DNA of 64,000 nt from Sipunculus nudus (GCA_026874595.1 CM049322.1:57350386-57414385); one strand, 5' to 3'. Numbered from the stretch's first letter, positions 1 through 12,529 are shown. The notes: generated by a model not told the origin, from the sequence alone. Made by a program: numbers and translations.

Positions 1-469
1 TGTTGGCCTGAAATATAATGATGTCTAACATAATTTGTCACGTTTGAATCATGAGCTAAAACAATTATCACATCGTTTATAAAATAATGGGGACTTTTTT
101 TGTAATATTTAAGTCCATTTTCCAGAATTAAAAAAAAAAGTATTTGATTGACAAAAAGTGAACCATCCCACAGATAGGATATCCACATTAAAAAGACAAG
201 ATCTCAAAATCTCAAGACTTGTAGTAGTTTAGTACTGTGCATTATAAATAATTCTTCATTATTCCCCCTATGCCTTCTATTATTATTGTGAATTCTAAAG
301 CCAAAATATTTCCTCCCGAAAAGCCTGGTGGCGGGGGCTATCTTTTGGGCCGTGCTGCTGAGTGCTTCTCTACTTAATGCATGTTTTGCTTCAATATTTT
401 ACCAAATGCCAGAAATAACAGTTGAAACAACCGACTTGTTTATTTCATTGAATAATCTGTTGATGTGAT

Positions 470-640
470 ATATACCTCCGCCAAGCCAGGCGGCGGGGGT
501 TATGTTTTTGGGAACGTATGCTTTTCTGTTTATCCGATTTTCTGTTAATCCATTTATCTGTTAATCTGTTAATCTTTTTGTCTGTTAGCACGATAACACA
601 AAAAAAGTCGGAGTTGGGTGCGATCAATGCTATAATAATC
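470..640. repeat. Dispersed repeat fragment with CCTCCGCC...GGCGGGGG head
   Basis: A CCTCCGCCAAGCCAGGCGGCGGGGG head is followed by several CTGTTAATC-type units and GATAACACAAAAAA. Related heads occur near 313-350, 2130-2150 and 19511-19530, so this is an interspersed family. Class not determined. Confidence 0.5.
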
Positions 641-878
641 CCGGTTCTAGTGTTTTATTGGGATCCATAGCATATTTATATACGTGGGTGAAGATATGGC
701 CATATTTGGGGTGCGAGTCTTGAGGTCACAGAGGACAATGACGTCACTCCACGTATACGTGCCGTTTCCCCGAAAAATGTGGGGGGGGGGGGGGAGGGCA
801 CGGTTGTCAATTGTTTGTTGTTATATAGTCCTTGGCCATGTTGCAATAAGAACGTAAATGACTTAAGGCAACCTATAT

Positions 879-882
<4 letters not shown>

Positions 883-937
<55 letters not shown>
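883..937. repeat. (GA)n microsatellite
   Basis: An uninterrupted GA dinucleotide run of about 55 bp. Confidence 0.95.
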
Positions 938-940
<3 letters not shown>

Positions 941-2239
941 TATCCGCGAGGACTGGGAAAGTTCAATAGCGGCTCCTGTAGACACTGGCATCAACCATTG
1001 ATATATTAGAGGAAATAATAGATGGAGACTTATAAAAGGTCACAGTTCTATTCATGTATGATTTAAAATCACTTTTCTTATCTGGTGGCTCAGGCAAGGG
1101 TTTGTGTCTTTTGATGGTTTATGGGCACTATAAACTGTTCAGTTGAACTTCGAGCAAAACGACCCAAAGGTTATGTTGCTAGATCAGACACACGCGACGG
1201 TTTGTGGCAGGGGTTCAAACTACCGTCTGCTTTCTTATTTTCATTTATTTTAAAAACTTGAATTTTTACAAAAATACATTATTGCCTTTCATAATTAACA
1301 ATCCGATTCTACCAATCAATATAATTCTAAAAATGGTATTATTTTATATTACACATAGTTTTTTTAAATACATAGTCATACTCGTAGACTGTTTATTAAC
1401 CGAGATGACAGCAGTCAGCATGATGCAATGGGCCTTGTAATTGTCATCGCCATAAAAAGCGAGGAATGATACACAAATTGCGAGAGAGAATAGTGTAACC
1501 TAAAATGATCAATTTTACGGTTCAGGATATAATAATCTATTAAGAATATACTGAAATGTATTAATTAGTTGTGTGCCTATGCCATAGGCATATATATGCT
1601 ATGGTGATTTCCAAAGTGCGTTTAGGATTGTGTCCGCCGATCATGCAGGCGTTGTATACGTGTTCCCGAAAGAGATGCTTTTAGGAATTTACATGCACTT
1701 GTTGGCTTGACTACTTAGAGGTGTATATTGCTATCTATAAATATATAATATTTAAGCCGTCATTAAAAGAGAATTGAAACGTGTATCTTTCCGCAATTGT
1801 AAAAATTCTGGGCCAATTCAGGGTAAACGTAATCCGCATCATTTCGGTACAGGGGCACGGTCAGATTGTACAGTGTTATTACGTCACAAACGTAATATGC
1901 ATCACTAAGGCAGAGCACGTGCACCAATCGCTATGTAAAGATTACTTTTTTTTCGCTGAGTGACCAACATATGCTACTACTTAATTATACTAGTTATCGG
2001 GTTATATTTTACTTAAATAAGCATTATAACAGGAACCTTGACATGTTATAACTCATCATTTTCAAATAAACAAAAAAAACTTGCATTTATAAAAAAATGC
2101 TGTTTTCTGATAAAACCATATGAGCTGCCTTGGCGGAGGTCTGCGCTCTCTGAATGCTTTATAGTTTATTTAAGTTATCTGGCTAAAAAGGCTGATGGAT
2201 AGAATCAGATAATTATATTTTGTAAGAATATTCCCACAT

Positions 2240-2286
2240 TTAGCATTCGGACAAGAGATTTTCCTCGTTGATCCGATGGAGGACTC
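2240..2286 (-). CDS. Gene A exon 9: terminal coding exon
   Basis: 47 nt starting in phase 1 and ending at TAA (2242-2240), reading VLHRINEENLLSEC. Acceptor follows a cttttttaaactcgttggcaag tract. AATAAA at 2170-2165 is the likely poly(A) signal. The acidic dileucine-like ENLLSE resembles endocytic sorting signals; that is inference. Confidence 0.45.
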
Positions 2287-2750
2287 CTTGCCAACGAGTT
2301 TAAAAAAGACAAAACATGATCATGATCATGACGTCCTACCACAATGAAGCTTCTTGTGAACCACAAACGCAACACAGAAATGAAGAATACATTTCTATCA
2401 TTAATTAAACACTCTATTTTGATTTTTATCATCTAGGTTAATATCTCTAGGTGACCATATTAGCGATGATACAATACGTTAGATTCATTGTAAGCCGTGT
2501 CTCATGTCTCATATATGTTCTGTTTTAGATTATTGGTTGTAATAAAATTCACATCAATCTGATATACAATATGATCTTCAGGCTGCCATTTGGAGGATCT
2601 GTATCCTTATACTATCAACACTTTGGTTCATCATGCAGTATATATATACACGTTGTACATTTTATAGGAATAATGAACCGATTACAGGAGCAACTATGTT
2701 TGCTGGGTGTCACAAATATCACTCATGTTTTCTGACTTGAAAGTACTCAC

Positions 2751-2804
2751 CTTTATTCGGACTTATGTCTTTGGTTCCAACGACAGGTTTCTGGACAGGT
2801 TCAT
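2751..2804 (-). CDS. Gene A exon 8: 18-residue tail exon
   Basis: 54 nt, symmetric phase 1-1, reading DEPVQKPVVGTKDISPNK with the first codon split. Strong donor AAAG|GTGAGT. A second copy of this exon lies at 3595-3648. Confidence 0.5.
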
Positions 2805-2992
2805 CTTTTAAACAAACAAGAAACGTTTAAGACTTAACATTCTAACATTTCTTACCTTATAAACATACCAGTTAGAATAACAATTTGAAAAGTATTACGT
2901 CCTTTAGATAATATTACTACTTAAGAGTTGTATTGCAGTTGCCTAATGCCAAGAAAATTACCAGCAATAACAATAGAATTAATATCCATTAC

Positions 2993-3059
2993 CCTCGTCT
3001 AGGTTAACACTCTGTCCGTCGTTGTCAGGAAGGAGTGAGTTGTCAGTTTTACTTTCAAC
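2993..3059 (-). CDS. Gene A exon 7: cytoplasmic tail
   Basis: 67 nt, phase 0 to 1, 22 codons rich in Ser, Asp and Asn (VESKTDNSLLPDNDGQSVN...). Acceptor aaaaaag is weak on pyrimidines; donor GAGG|GTAATG. Its phases link the phase-0 transmembrane exon to the phase-1 exon 8, which is the main support. Confidence 0.5.
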
Positions 3060-3510
3060 CTTTTTTCAGTTGTGTAAGAATAATAGGAATTATACCAGGG
3101 TGTCATTCATTATATATAAAAATATGTACAAACAAATATATAAATAATATCAAATTATTCTATAATATAACATTTCGGTTTGGTCAGGTACACATGATTT
3201 TTGTGAGATATCGTGTGATGTTTATATAGTAAGCATGAATGACATCACATGTATGGCAAAACAGCAGGTTGTTGATTATCAGGATAACGGGAAATAAAAC
3301 CAAACATAATAGGTTAGTGCATATTATTCATTTTTGTTTTCGCCATAACCAGAATGTAACATAGAAATATAATCCGTTTGTTTTGTTTTAATAGGAAATG
3401 TAAAATGTGTTTGCGTCTGATTTACTTCCATTCCAGTCAAACCCATTTAATCATATTAAACTATATGTGTGAGACAAAACTCAAACATATACTTTAAAAT
3501 TAACCGTCTG

Positions 3511-3555
<45 letters not shown>

Positions 3556-3594
3556 TCTAAATATCACTCTTTTTTCTGATTTGAAAGCACTCAC

Positions 3595-3648
3595 CTTTAT
3601 TCGGAATTATATCTCTGGTTCCAATGTCAGGTTTCTGGACAGGTTCAT
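3595..3648 (-). pseudogene. Duplicate of gene A tail exon 8
   Basis: 54-nt copy of exon 2804-2751 with the same splice sites, reading DEPVQKPDIGTRDIIPNK. It starts in phase 1, but the preceding transmembrane exon ends in phase 0, and no copy of exon 7 precedes it. It therefore cannot be spliced in frame and is probably a dead or skipped exon left by a local duplication. Confidence 0.55.
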
Positions 3649-4673
3649 CTTTTAAACAAACAAGAAACGTTTAAGACTAACATTCTAACTTTTTTTTTGT
3701 TTTATTAACATATCAGTCAGTATAATAAGTTGAAAACAATTACGTCCTTTATCGAAACCATTAGATAATATTACTACTTTATAGTTTTTATTACAGTTGC
3801 TTAATGCCTAGAAAAAAATAAAATAAAAAAAGATTGAGTAAATTGTTTTGCTGAGGAATCTTATTCACGTGTGATGTGTATTTGGTAAGCATGAATGACA
3901 TTAGAAGCGTTTTTTGTTTGCTACCGGGATAACAGGAATGAAATAAAACAATACGTATGTGCTCAGTGTTCACTTTCCTATCCGCTATTTATTTTTATAT
4001 TCTAATATTGAAATATAACCAATATATTACGAAATACCCTACTATGTTGCATTGGGTGTTACACACTAATAGTTTTGTTTTTTGCACAATTAATGTTTCT
4101 GGTATGATGTTATTTTATTTATACTTAACTTACATCGTTTTCAATGGGTTACCAATCTCTCAATAAATTTAACTAATGTGGGCGAGTGTAAGTGTATATG
4201 GTTTAAAGTGTTCGCTAAACAGTGTAGAGCTGTTCTATGTTTATGAAATACATCTATTCACCATTTCCATTATTCACAACATACGTGCACTATTGCCACG
4301 TTGACAGTACCCCGGTTGGACTTCTCTGGTGTATTTGCTATGTATATTCATTGTATTAAGAAGCATGCAATGTGTATCTGCATGAATCTTTATAATCACA
4401 AAAAGTATTTAGCACTAGTAATTCAGACAAGGGGTAGTATATATTTACACAGTCATGGAATTAGAGGTATTAAAAAGGAAAATATAAATCCATACCATTT
4501 AGAGGACTTTTCTCATCTGTTGTGCCAATCTGGTCAGGCTTAATTGAAAAAAAAGGATAAACGTTTTCAGTTTTCATTCGCTATTTGGCGAAAATGTTTT
4601 TAGTCTAAAGCGCTTAGTTTAATAAGGTGAAAATGAAAACGAAAATTCATAAATTTGAGGATACACTCTTCAC

Positions 4674-4819
4674 CTTGGAGCTTCTCCTTGACTTTAAACG
4701 GACCATAATAACTACAACGGCTGTAACTATAACAATAACAGCTCCCACTGAAGCTAAACTAACAATTAAGGTTAGGTTTGAAGTTTGGATCTCTGTTTCC
4801 TTTTCTCTTTCTTGGTTTC
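4674..4819 (-). CDS. Gene A exon 6: transmembrane segment
   Basis: 146 nt, phase 1 to 0. A short charged linker (EREKETEIQ) is followed by about 25 hydrophobic residues (LTLIVSLASVGAVIVIVTAV...) and the basic stop-transfer RLKSRRSSK. Acceptor tttttatag, donor AAG|GTGAAG. If the donor is read through, translation stops 9 codons later, so a form with a very short tail is possible. Confidence 0.72.
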
Positions 4820-5370
4820 CTATAAAAAAGTAAACAACGAACAACATATTTAAGCACTATTTCATAGAGGAGACACTTCCTAACTTAAAACATTGACACG
4901 ACATGAAACATAAAATTTGTATAGCCCGGTGTTATTCCTATAATATTGGCAAGCATACTGCATCATGCGGCAGGCGAATCATCAAATACAAGTGTGGATG
5001 ATGGGCTGCCAGAGGTCAGTGGTAAAAGTGCCTGGATCGTTGAGCAAAGCAAATATTTGGGGCCAGCAACGACTTAGTATCGTAATTACCAACTTTTTGT
5101 CTATCAAAGTCGTTGAAATTTGTTTGCATCATAGGTAAATTACTAATAGGCTAGTCGCACGATATGAACAATTTGATCACAATTGTTTAAATTCAGATAA
5201 ACAGCGTGACAATTGAGATACCCAGCTCCACATGTATAGCCTTTAAACACAAACACCCACATATGTATAGCCTTTCTGTAGACTAAAAATAAAACTTGCC
5301 CCACCTACAGCATGCAACCTGCACGTAAATATGTTTGTTTAATCTCAGGGTGCCTAGATTCAGCATTTAC

Positions 5371-5529
5371 CTATTTGGCTTTGTATTTGACCACAGATCA
5401 CGTGTCTCTTATTGTTACACTGTCCAGCTCTGAGTTTATGTGAATCTCCCGCTACAAACAATGCTGCGCAGTTGCCGTCATCAGATGGTTCATTGTCATC
5501 CCATAAAGGAATCCCAGGCTGTGATTCAC
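5371..5529 (-). CDS. Gene A exon 5: second half of CTLD2
   Basis: 159 nt, phase 1 to 1. It contains LWDDNEPSDDGNC, the CTLD long-loop region, and ends with CNNKRHVIC, the terminal disulfide. EPS stands where mannose-type lectins have EPN, and no WND motif precedes the penultimate Cys, so classical calcium-dependent sugar binding is doubtful. Acceptor tccgtacag, donor ATAG|GTAAAT. Confidence 0.8.
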
Positions 5530-6445
5530 CTGTACGGAAGATAATTCATACACGATATGAAATATACGATACCTATAATATTAGTTATTGCGTTTGAGGA
5601 TGAGAATTAAACGTAGACGAAAGACCTTCTTTTTGTCAATTAAGTAAGGTAACACTATATACGATACACCCATATGTACTCTTTTATATATTTGTTATAT
5701 TTATCGTTTTATATAGTTCTAATATTTGAGCACCTTTTATACTGCTGTATTATTTACTACATGATAACACACTCATCTATATATCATTTTATATATGATA
5801 TAGTTTGTCACCTTCACACAGCTGTATTATTTTACATTGAGATATCCTACGAAGCATAACATATAGCAGCGTCATATCGACCCTCTGGCATTACGGTCAG
5901 ATTACTGGCACCAGAGTGTCTTTAAATCTAAGTCTGGACAACGCATTATACGGCCTTTTGAAGATGCAAATATTTTCGTCATTTCTGACAACGCTTCATG
6001 GGCTACAGGTACACTGTCAGTCACCATAAACCAGACCAATCGTTAGTATTGTTGTGTACTTTCTAATAATACCAATATGACCGCATGAACACAAGCATGG
6101 CTCGCACGGGTTACAGGACGTAGGCAGCTTGCAGGCCATAGTACAGGAAATGACCCGTGTCCACGGTGACGATGTTTCAGTTTGGTTTGTGAGCTCACAT
6201 ATATACTATTGTGTTAATTCATCATTCTTCACAAAATAATGAGATTATGGGCCGTTAACACCAATATGAATGCATCCTGATGCAAAACCACTGAGAAACT
6301 TTTCTCGATACTGCTTGTATCACGACTCGAGTAGGCTTACCAGCCAAATTATCCGATTGCCTACTCAGTCGGGTTTTCACGGCTAAACATATAGGTGAAG
6401 AATGTTTTTAATAAAGACACTTTGATACATTTTTAAAATAATCAC

Positions 6446-6688
6446 CTTTCTTCGGTCCCCATTCCGAATTCCTGAAACCAATCCAGAAATAATCACAGGC
6501 ATATTCCCCTCTTAATAAAGCTCTCTGTAATGGTTCTGATGACACCACGGCTAACCTATGACCTTTTTTTCGGCACGTCAGTCGGGCGTCGTACCAGTTT
6601 TTGTTGTCACAGGAAAATATCAAGCAACTGGTTTCAGCTTGCTGGCACACTACCGAATCCCAACCGAGGGTCCTGCAGTCCGTGCAGT
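6446..6688 (-). CDS. Gene A exon 4: first half of CTLD2
   Basis: 243 nt, phase 1 to 1, exactly the length of the gene B counterpart. It contains paired Cys near the start (DCTDC), then the CTLD pattern CLIFSCDNKNWYDARLTC and FWIGFRN, the WIGL-type core motif. Acceptor tatccttag, donor AAAG|GTGATT. Recognition as a CTLD is secure; a sugar ligand is not implied. Confidence 0.8.
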
Positions 6689-7068
6689 CTAAGGATACAT
6701 GCTTATACATAATGCTTCAAATTTATTTATTTATTTTTATTTTTTGGCCTTTTATTCAATACAACATTGCTCTATGGCAAGCATTTATGTAGTTAACGTA
6801 CATAGAGATGATCTTTTTTTTGTTTTCGTTTAAACTTTTGACACATTTACCATGAACAAGATGTTTATTCAATGTAAAAAATTCCAACATTTCTTAAAAA
6901 GCAATATCATTTAAAATATAAATTAAAACGTGGGATTAATTTCGAAAAATGTCTCTGCGACCTATCTAATTTTAATAATCCCGTCTTTACAATAATCACT
7001 TATTATCTCTGTGAGCAATGATTTGGATAGGATATGAACAAGTTCCCATTACATGAAATCCTACTCAC

Positions 7069-7181
7069 CCTGTATCTCGCATATATGACCAATTGATCTT
7101 GAGCAGTGTTCCGCCGTTATTGTATTGGCTTTCTTGTCGAAAAGGCCACACGATTTATTGGCGGGAGAAATGTCAGTCAAC
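7069..7181 (-). pseudogene. Gene A exon 3: end of CTLD1, 1-nt frameshift
   Basis: Acceptor ttttcgcag and donor CAGG|GTGAGT are good. The start reads LTDISPANKSCGL; the end, in another frame, reads the CTLD terminator CSRSIGHICEIQ. The exon is 113 nt where 114 are needed: CTTTCGAC at the 7140/7141 junction lacks one T of the expected Leu-Phe-Asp. In gene B the matching exon is open (SNTACGLFVKK ... GHICEKR). Without the missing base, translation ends at TAA a few codons later. Confidence 0.65.
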
Positions 7182-7857
7182 CCTGCGAAAATAATAACAA
7201 AATAACTTACTGTATTGTTCTACTTGGCCATGATGTAATGTATGGCTAATAAATTGTTATTTTTTTGTAGATATAATTGTCATGAGAAAAAATATCGTTA
7301 TATCTTCCAAACAATTCATGGAAAGTAAATGTGAGACGTAAGCGACCTGTATGTTGATGTTTGCAGGATAACTTACATTTGGATTTGTCTAAAGGCGGAA
7401 ATAGTAGAGCTATCAATAATTTTAAATTTCAGGGATGGGAGTCTGGAATGAAGAATTCCCATATCTTTACTCCACTGATGTTCGACGATCCATTCAACAC
7501 AGAGTATTTTATATATTTTCGCAATATAAACTAAACTTATTTTAATAATAATAACCTTTGGTCAAACAGGTAAACGTGAGACTATCGTTTATTGATCGCA
7601 TACAGGGAACATAAAAGCTCAATATTTCAACATGATATTGCATTTAATTTCCCTAATTCCTACACCATAGTTTCTTTATTTCACATATAACAGAAAACAT
7701 GTATAACAGTAACAGCTTCATGGTTTCTTGTTAGAGCCATTGATAATTGTATCCGATGCTCTCGGTTTATACCTATATCCATAATAGGGACCATATACCA
7801 GAAATTAACACCATGACTAAAATTGTGCATGAATTAGATTATACAAATTCGCCTCAC

Positions 7858-8070
7858 CTGGAAATATGCTTTCATTCTTATCAATCCATCGAAAACGATC
7901 TAGTTTATGTCGAACAATCGGAAGCCACGTTGACCTGAGATTTGCATCCGTCATATCTCTTGTTAATTTATCAAGTTCCGTACCATTATTAATCGTAATA
8001 ATTGAGGACTTTTCATCTATGCAGCAATTTTCCGCTTCCCTATACGTGTAGAGTTGTTCGCATATACGAC
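7858..8070 (-). CDS. Gene A exon 2: first part of CTLD1
   Basis: 213 nt, phase 1 to 1, 70 complete codons, the same codon number as gene B exon 2. It starts RICEQLYTYREAENC, a CTLD N-terminal pattern (aromatic, xxA, xxxC), and contains STWLPIVRH where classical CTLDs have WIGL. Acceptor atttctag and donor CCAG|GTGAGG. A (TA)n microsatellite occupies the polypyrimidine-tract position directly upstream of the acceptor (8077-8114). Confidence 0.72.
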
Positions 8071-8074
8071 CTAG

Positions 8075-8076
<2 letters not shown>

Positions 8077-8114
<38 letters not shown>
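8077..8114. repeat. (TA)n microsatellite abutting a splice acceptor
   Basis: An AT dinucleotide run just upstream of the gene A exon 2 acceptor on the minus strand. Confidence 0.95.
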
Positions 8115-8117
<3 letters not shown>

Positions 8118-8929
8118 TAAATATTGATATGAATTTTCTGAAAAGCATTCTAGTAGAAAAGGGAAGAGGAACTTTAAGTCATGTGACTCGGGAAGAGAAT
8201 TGGTAATATTAAATGACAGCTTGATCCGGCATTCAATGGATACGAATCCCATGGCCAATAAGTTTATTAAAAAGTGACCAATGGGTCATGACACTCAGCC
8301 AAATGAGTGTTGACAATATGTCTTTGCACAGACAACTAATTAAGACAATGCAATAGGCATCATCATTCATGCATATTAGGTTATGTTCATCAAGACCCAA
8401 AAGCTCAGGGGAGGAGTTTGGGTCGTCGAGGGGGCCCCCGGAACACAACAATAAATTGAGTGTTTGGGGTAAAACCGCCCCTCCCAGTATAACCAAAACC
8501 GGTATAAAAAAACGAAGGACTGGAGAATGTTAAAACTTAAACCGTTTGATTTTAGAATTGGGAAAATTAAGGGGACAATTCACACGTTCCTGTCCATTCA
8601 CAGCACAACCTTTGTCATTCCAAAAGGAAAGGACACAAGCAGTGATTAAATTGTCCATACCTACAATTCCATTCCTTTGTTGTAGTTTAAAATGGGTCTA
8701 TAATAATTATAACCATTATAACATATTGAATATATGGAGTCAAATCCATTTTGATCAAAGACAAAAAATATCAATAAAGACGAAACTTGAAAACACTCTT
8801 TGGAACAAGCGTGAACAAGGCTTGGTGATCAGACAATGTAGATTTTTCATGGACCTCCCTGGATATTAAGTGAGAAGACTCCAGCGGTAACGGTTTGTGC
8901 CCTGTTTAGGAACAGATGGCTGGATCACC

Positions 8930-9830
8930 TCATGGACAACAAGTGATCGCTATAGCTCAGATGACTTTTAGTCATCTGAGCAATAAAATGCGTTAAAATT
9001 CGAAAAAAAAAAATCAAAGAGGCGCCACCAGTCTGCAGAACCGGATGAAACACTCCATACTCAATATGCATGCAAAGAATCATGATGTTCAATGCATAAG
9101 CTGTTTAGATACTTGAGGTTTTGAATCAAATTTTCCATTATACTGGGGAGTACTTGTGATCTCAAAACTCGGAGGATATAGGTAACAGAGACCTAATTTC
9201 AGGTTTTCTAGTAGACTATATATAAATGACAGTATGACAGAAGGTTCTAGGTCCGTTGGTAAGGCTTTGTGTCCTTTTGACAGACGACCGCATCTTAAAT
9301 GGTCGCAAAAATAGAGAATAAAATGAGTAAACAACCGAAAAATACAAGGTGGCGCCACGAGTCCGGAGAAACTGATGAAACACTCCATGATCAATATACA
9401 CGCCAAGAATCATGTTATCAATCGATAGTTGTTCAGATACATGGCATTTGTATCAATTTTTCTTTATTTTATTGCGTTACCAGTCTACGGAAACTGATGA
9501 AACACTCAATGATCAACATACATGCACAGAATCATGGTGGTCAATGCATTAGTTGTTCAGATACTGGAGATTTTGTATCACATTTTTCATTATTCTGGAG
9601 GGGGGGGGGTATCTCTGAGCCCCATGGCCCAGAGGATATCGGTAACAGAGACCTAATTTCCATGCAGATTTTTCATGGACCTCCCTGGATGTAAAATGAG
9701 AAAACTCTAGGTTCAGTGGTTACGATTTGTGCTCTGTTATCGGACAGACGGCCATTTGGCCGGACGGACGACGGTGAAAGAGTGATTGCTATAGCTCAGA
9801 TGACTTACAGTCAGCCATTTATATATGTTT
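8930..9830. repeat. Dispersed repeat family with GCTCAGATGACT ends
   Basis: Several related blocks share GATGAAACACTCCATGATCAAT (about 9046, 9376, 9500) and GCGCCACCAG-type phrases, and end in CTATAGCTCAGATGACTT. At 8956-8982 the end forms a hairpin: GCTCAGATGACT, a 3-nt loop, then its exact complement. The same end recurs at about 19067-19104 and 25672-25709. Confidence 0.6.
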
Positions 9831-9970
9831 ATATGACTATTGTAAGCGCTGTTTATAATACACAGTATAACTGACATACGAGAACACAACAAGTCCAATT
9901 CCCAAATATTAAAATAGGTTTGTAGTGATTTACAACAGATTTAAAATTTGATGAAGAAAAAATTGAATAT

Positions 9971-10074
9971 TCACATGATATCCCCGTAATATAAGCAGAA
10001 AGTACTGATATTGTTAGTAGCTGTATCTTCATTGCTCTTTTTTGACCTGTACTCTGTTATCAGCTCACAGTCAT
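9971..10074 (-). CDS. Orphan candidate terminal exon
   Basis: A strong acceptor (cgtgtttgtcgttgcag) is followed by 104 nt open in phase 1 and ending at TGA: DDCELITEYRSKK, then Asn/Thr-rich sequence. Phase and style fit a cytoplasmic-tail exon of the family, but it lies inside gene A intron 1 and no partner exon was found. It could be a remnant of another copy or an alternative 3' end. Confidence 0.3.
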
Positions 10075-12004
10075 CTGCAACGACAAACACGGGTAGATAG
10101 CAAATATATCAATTATTGACACACAATAATCATTGTTATAAAACGTGTTACGTCATTTTCTGGTTTTATTAACCAAATTAACTATAACTTCAAAGTATTT
10201 AGACGGTATATCTTGTACCTTGCAAAAATTTAGTAAAATATAAATGTGTATTATGAGTAAAGTTGACATAGCGAAGTTTAAACCCTCGCGAACAAAGAAC
10301 GACTATAATATATATGTATGTGTGTGTATGTGTGAGGGAGTGTGTGTGAAATAAGAAAACAAAAATTAAATCGCTTTGTTTATCTCGGATGAATTTGCAT
10401 ATCAATGTTTACGAAATAATAACAGTTTACATTAAAACAAACTCATTCTCAACTAGTTAGTTTATTTCACACCAGGCGGCGATACTGGCTGATTAGTTCT
10501 TCACATGGAAAGGAATTGATTTTCTGGGGGTCATATAAAAACGTCAAGGATATATAAACGCGATCTCAGTGCCGGCAATGCTATGTTACCTCGTCCCTTG
10601 TATTCTATATTTCTGACACTGTTAACGCAGTTAGATAAGTCCACAATAAATTAACTCTCATGTTTACGTTTCGTTACATTTCCATTATCAGTTCGGTGAT
10701 AAAAATAAACATTTTATAAATATTATAAATAACCCCCTTCCACTCCTATAGAGTAGGCGTGGGCATAACATCAAAGCTGATTCCCCATTTTATTCTCATT
10801 TATAGGTTATATTTCTGGTAATTATGTAAACTGACTAAATGTCTATTTTTTCTGGAAATATTTAGTTTCGGCCATTGACCTCAAAGATATAGAGAAAATG
10901 TTTCCACAATGTAGAATAAACGACCTTAACTATCAGGAAGAAGCGGATCAAGAGGGGTTCAAGGGGTCCGGATCACCACCAGCCCCCCCCCCCCCCCCAC
11001 ACCAGCAGCCCCAAACTTGTTTAATGTTTAATTCAGACCATTCTGCACCTTAGAACCTCCCTTCCCCTCCCCTCTCACACTCACACACACATTTTCCAGA
11101 CCTGAGGAGCTGTTTTAGTCATCATTAGTCCTCTTAGCTGAGTTCGAACCCTCATATTCCTAGACCGTGGATCCGCCCCTGCCAGGTACGAAATTGTCAC
11201 CAATGACTAATATTGTGTCCAATGGTCAGTTTTATCTCAATTAGAAAATAAGTAAACCTCTAAAACAATTACGTACACAAAAAAGGAAGAAAATAGAAAT
11301 AAAAAGAGAAAAAATCGATGTTCATTGCAAGCAATTGTGTGGTGGTGGTGGTGGGAGCTTGAGATAGTGAACCCACCATTTTACCCAAATATGGATACAG
11401 AAATAAACCCATTAACCCCTACGAAAAGGAGGAATTACACTGGAGTTACACAAGTGACATGGTTTGAATTCTTATCTGATGCAGGATGCGTATCGGGGTG
11501 TCGGTGACTATTATTTTTTTAAGCCCCTATATCATAAAGGTTCTAGACCAATATTTGCCCCCCCCCCCGGATCGGAGACCCGTTTAAAGAATTTCTCCGT
11601 TCTTTTAAAAATCATGGATCCGCCCCGTAATAACAACTAAGACCAAAGGGTAGCTCCTACATGTCGTTATTTTAGGCTCCGGATTCAACGGATGACATGA
11701 CATGACTGTTGGAATTCCCAGGAAGGTAATGATTCAATATTAGATCATCGCAGCTGGAAAGTGTGAGTGTTGATTTCATCAGGCATAACGTTTGATAAAA
11801 CACGTATGCATTACTCATTTTCGAACTGACAGGCGTCAATAAGTAGATACTCAAGGTAACAACAGGGTGTTCTATATTTACCGTGTATTTACATAAGCGT
11901 GAACCTTACAATCCTCGTATTATCTTTCCAAACGACTACTTATAAGAAACGCTGATCGTGTACAGGCAGAGCTTGGTCCGACGAATATAAACGGATATAC
12001 ATAA

Positions 12005-12050
<46 letters not shown>

Positions 12051-12529
12051 GTGTGTGTGTGTGTGGGGGGGGGAAGTCCTATATATTCACCATTTATGAG
12101 AAAAAAATGGTTTTCGTGTCTGCATTTCTTTGCAAACGAAGGTTTTTATGCAAATTTTGCATAATTATAAAAATAATAATAATTAAATTTATGTATGCGT
12201 ATGTAAAGTCATTTGCATGTAGTAACTTTTTTAATTAACTAGTTTTTGCATTTGCATTGTTATGCAAACTTTGCTTTATTAATAGAATTTTAAATAAATA
12301 TATGTGTACGGAGAGACAGAGGGAACGAGAGAGAGAGAACATGAATGCCCCCGCCGACATAAATATTTTCTAAAGTGGTGAAGTATAAATGTTGCAATAC
12401 TGAAGGATTCAGAATTTTACAGTTCATCAATGAGATTGAAGATGATGATAAGAAACTCTATGAAATATTCTTAGTAAGACGTTATAACTCCTTGGGAAAT
12501 GTTGGTCAAGCAGACAGAAATTTAAACTG

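Larger units (their letters stand above)
1..2164. other. Intergenic 3' flank of gene A
   Basis: No exon recognised. It holds dispersed-repeat fragments (around 313-350 and 470-640), a poly-G run (781-795), a (GA)n microsatellite and short unsupported ORFs. Confidence 0.5.
2725..3960. repeat. Imperfect local tandem duplication inside gene A
   Basis: The segment at about 2725-3310 is partly repeated at about 3570-3960. Shared landmarks in order are the 54-nt exon with its splice sites, a block with TTACGTCCTTTA and ATTACTACTT, the phrase around CAGTTGCxTAATGCC, and the GTAAGCATGAATGACAT phrase. The second copy has lost exon 7. A (TA)n run (3511-3552) lies at the junction. Confidence 0.6.

Noticed and set aside
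8546-8869. 107-codon plus-strand ORF
   Set aside because: Lies among dispersed repeats, with no recognisable domain and no splice evidence.
11672-11854. 60-codon minus-strand ORF ending SSVESGA
   Set aside because: No CTLD or membrane motif and no convincing acceptor.
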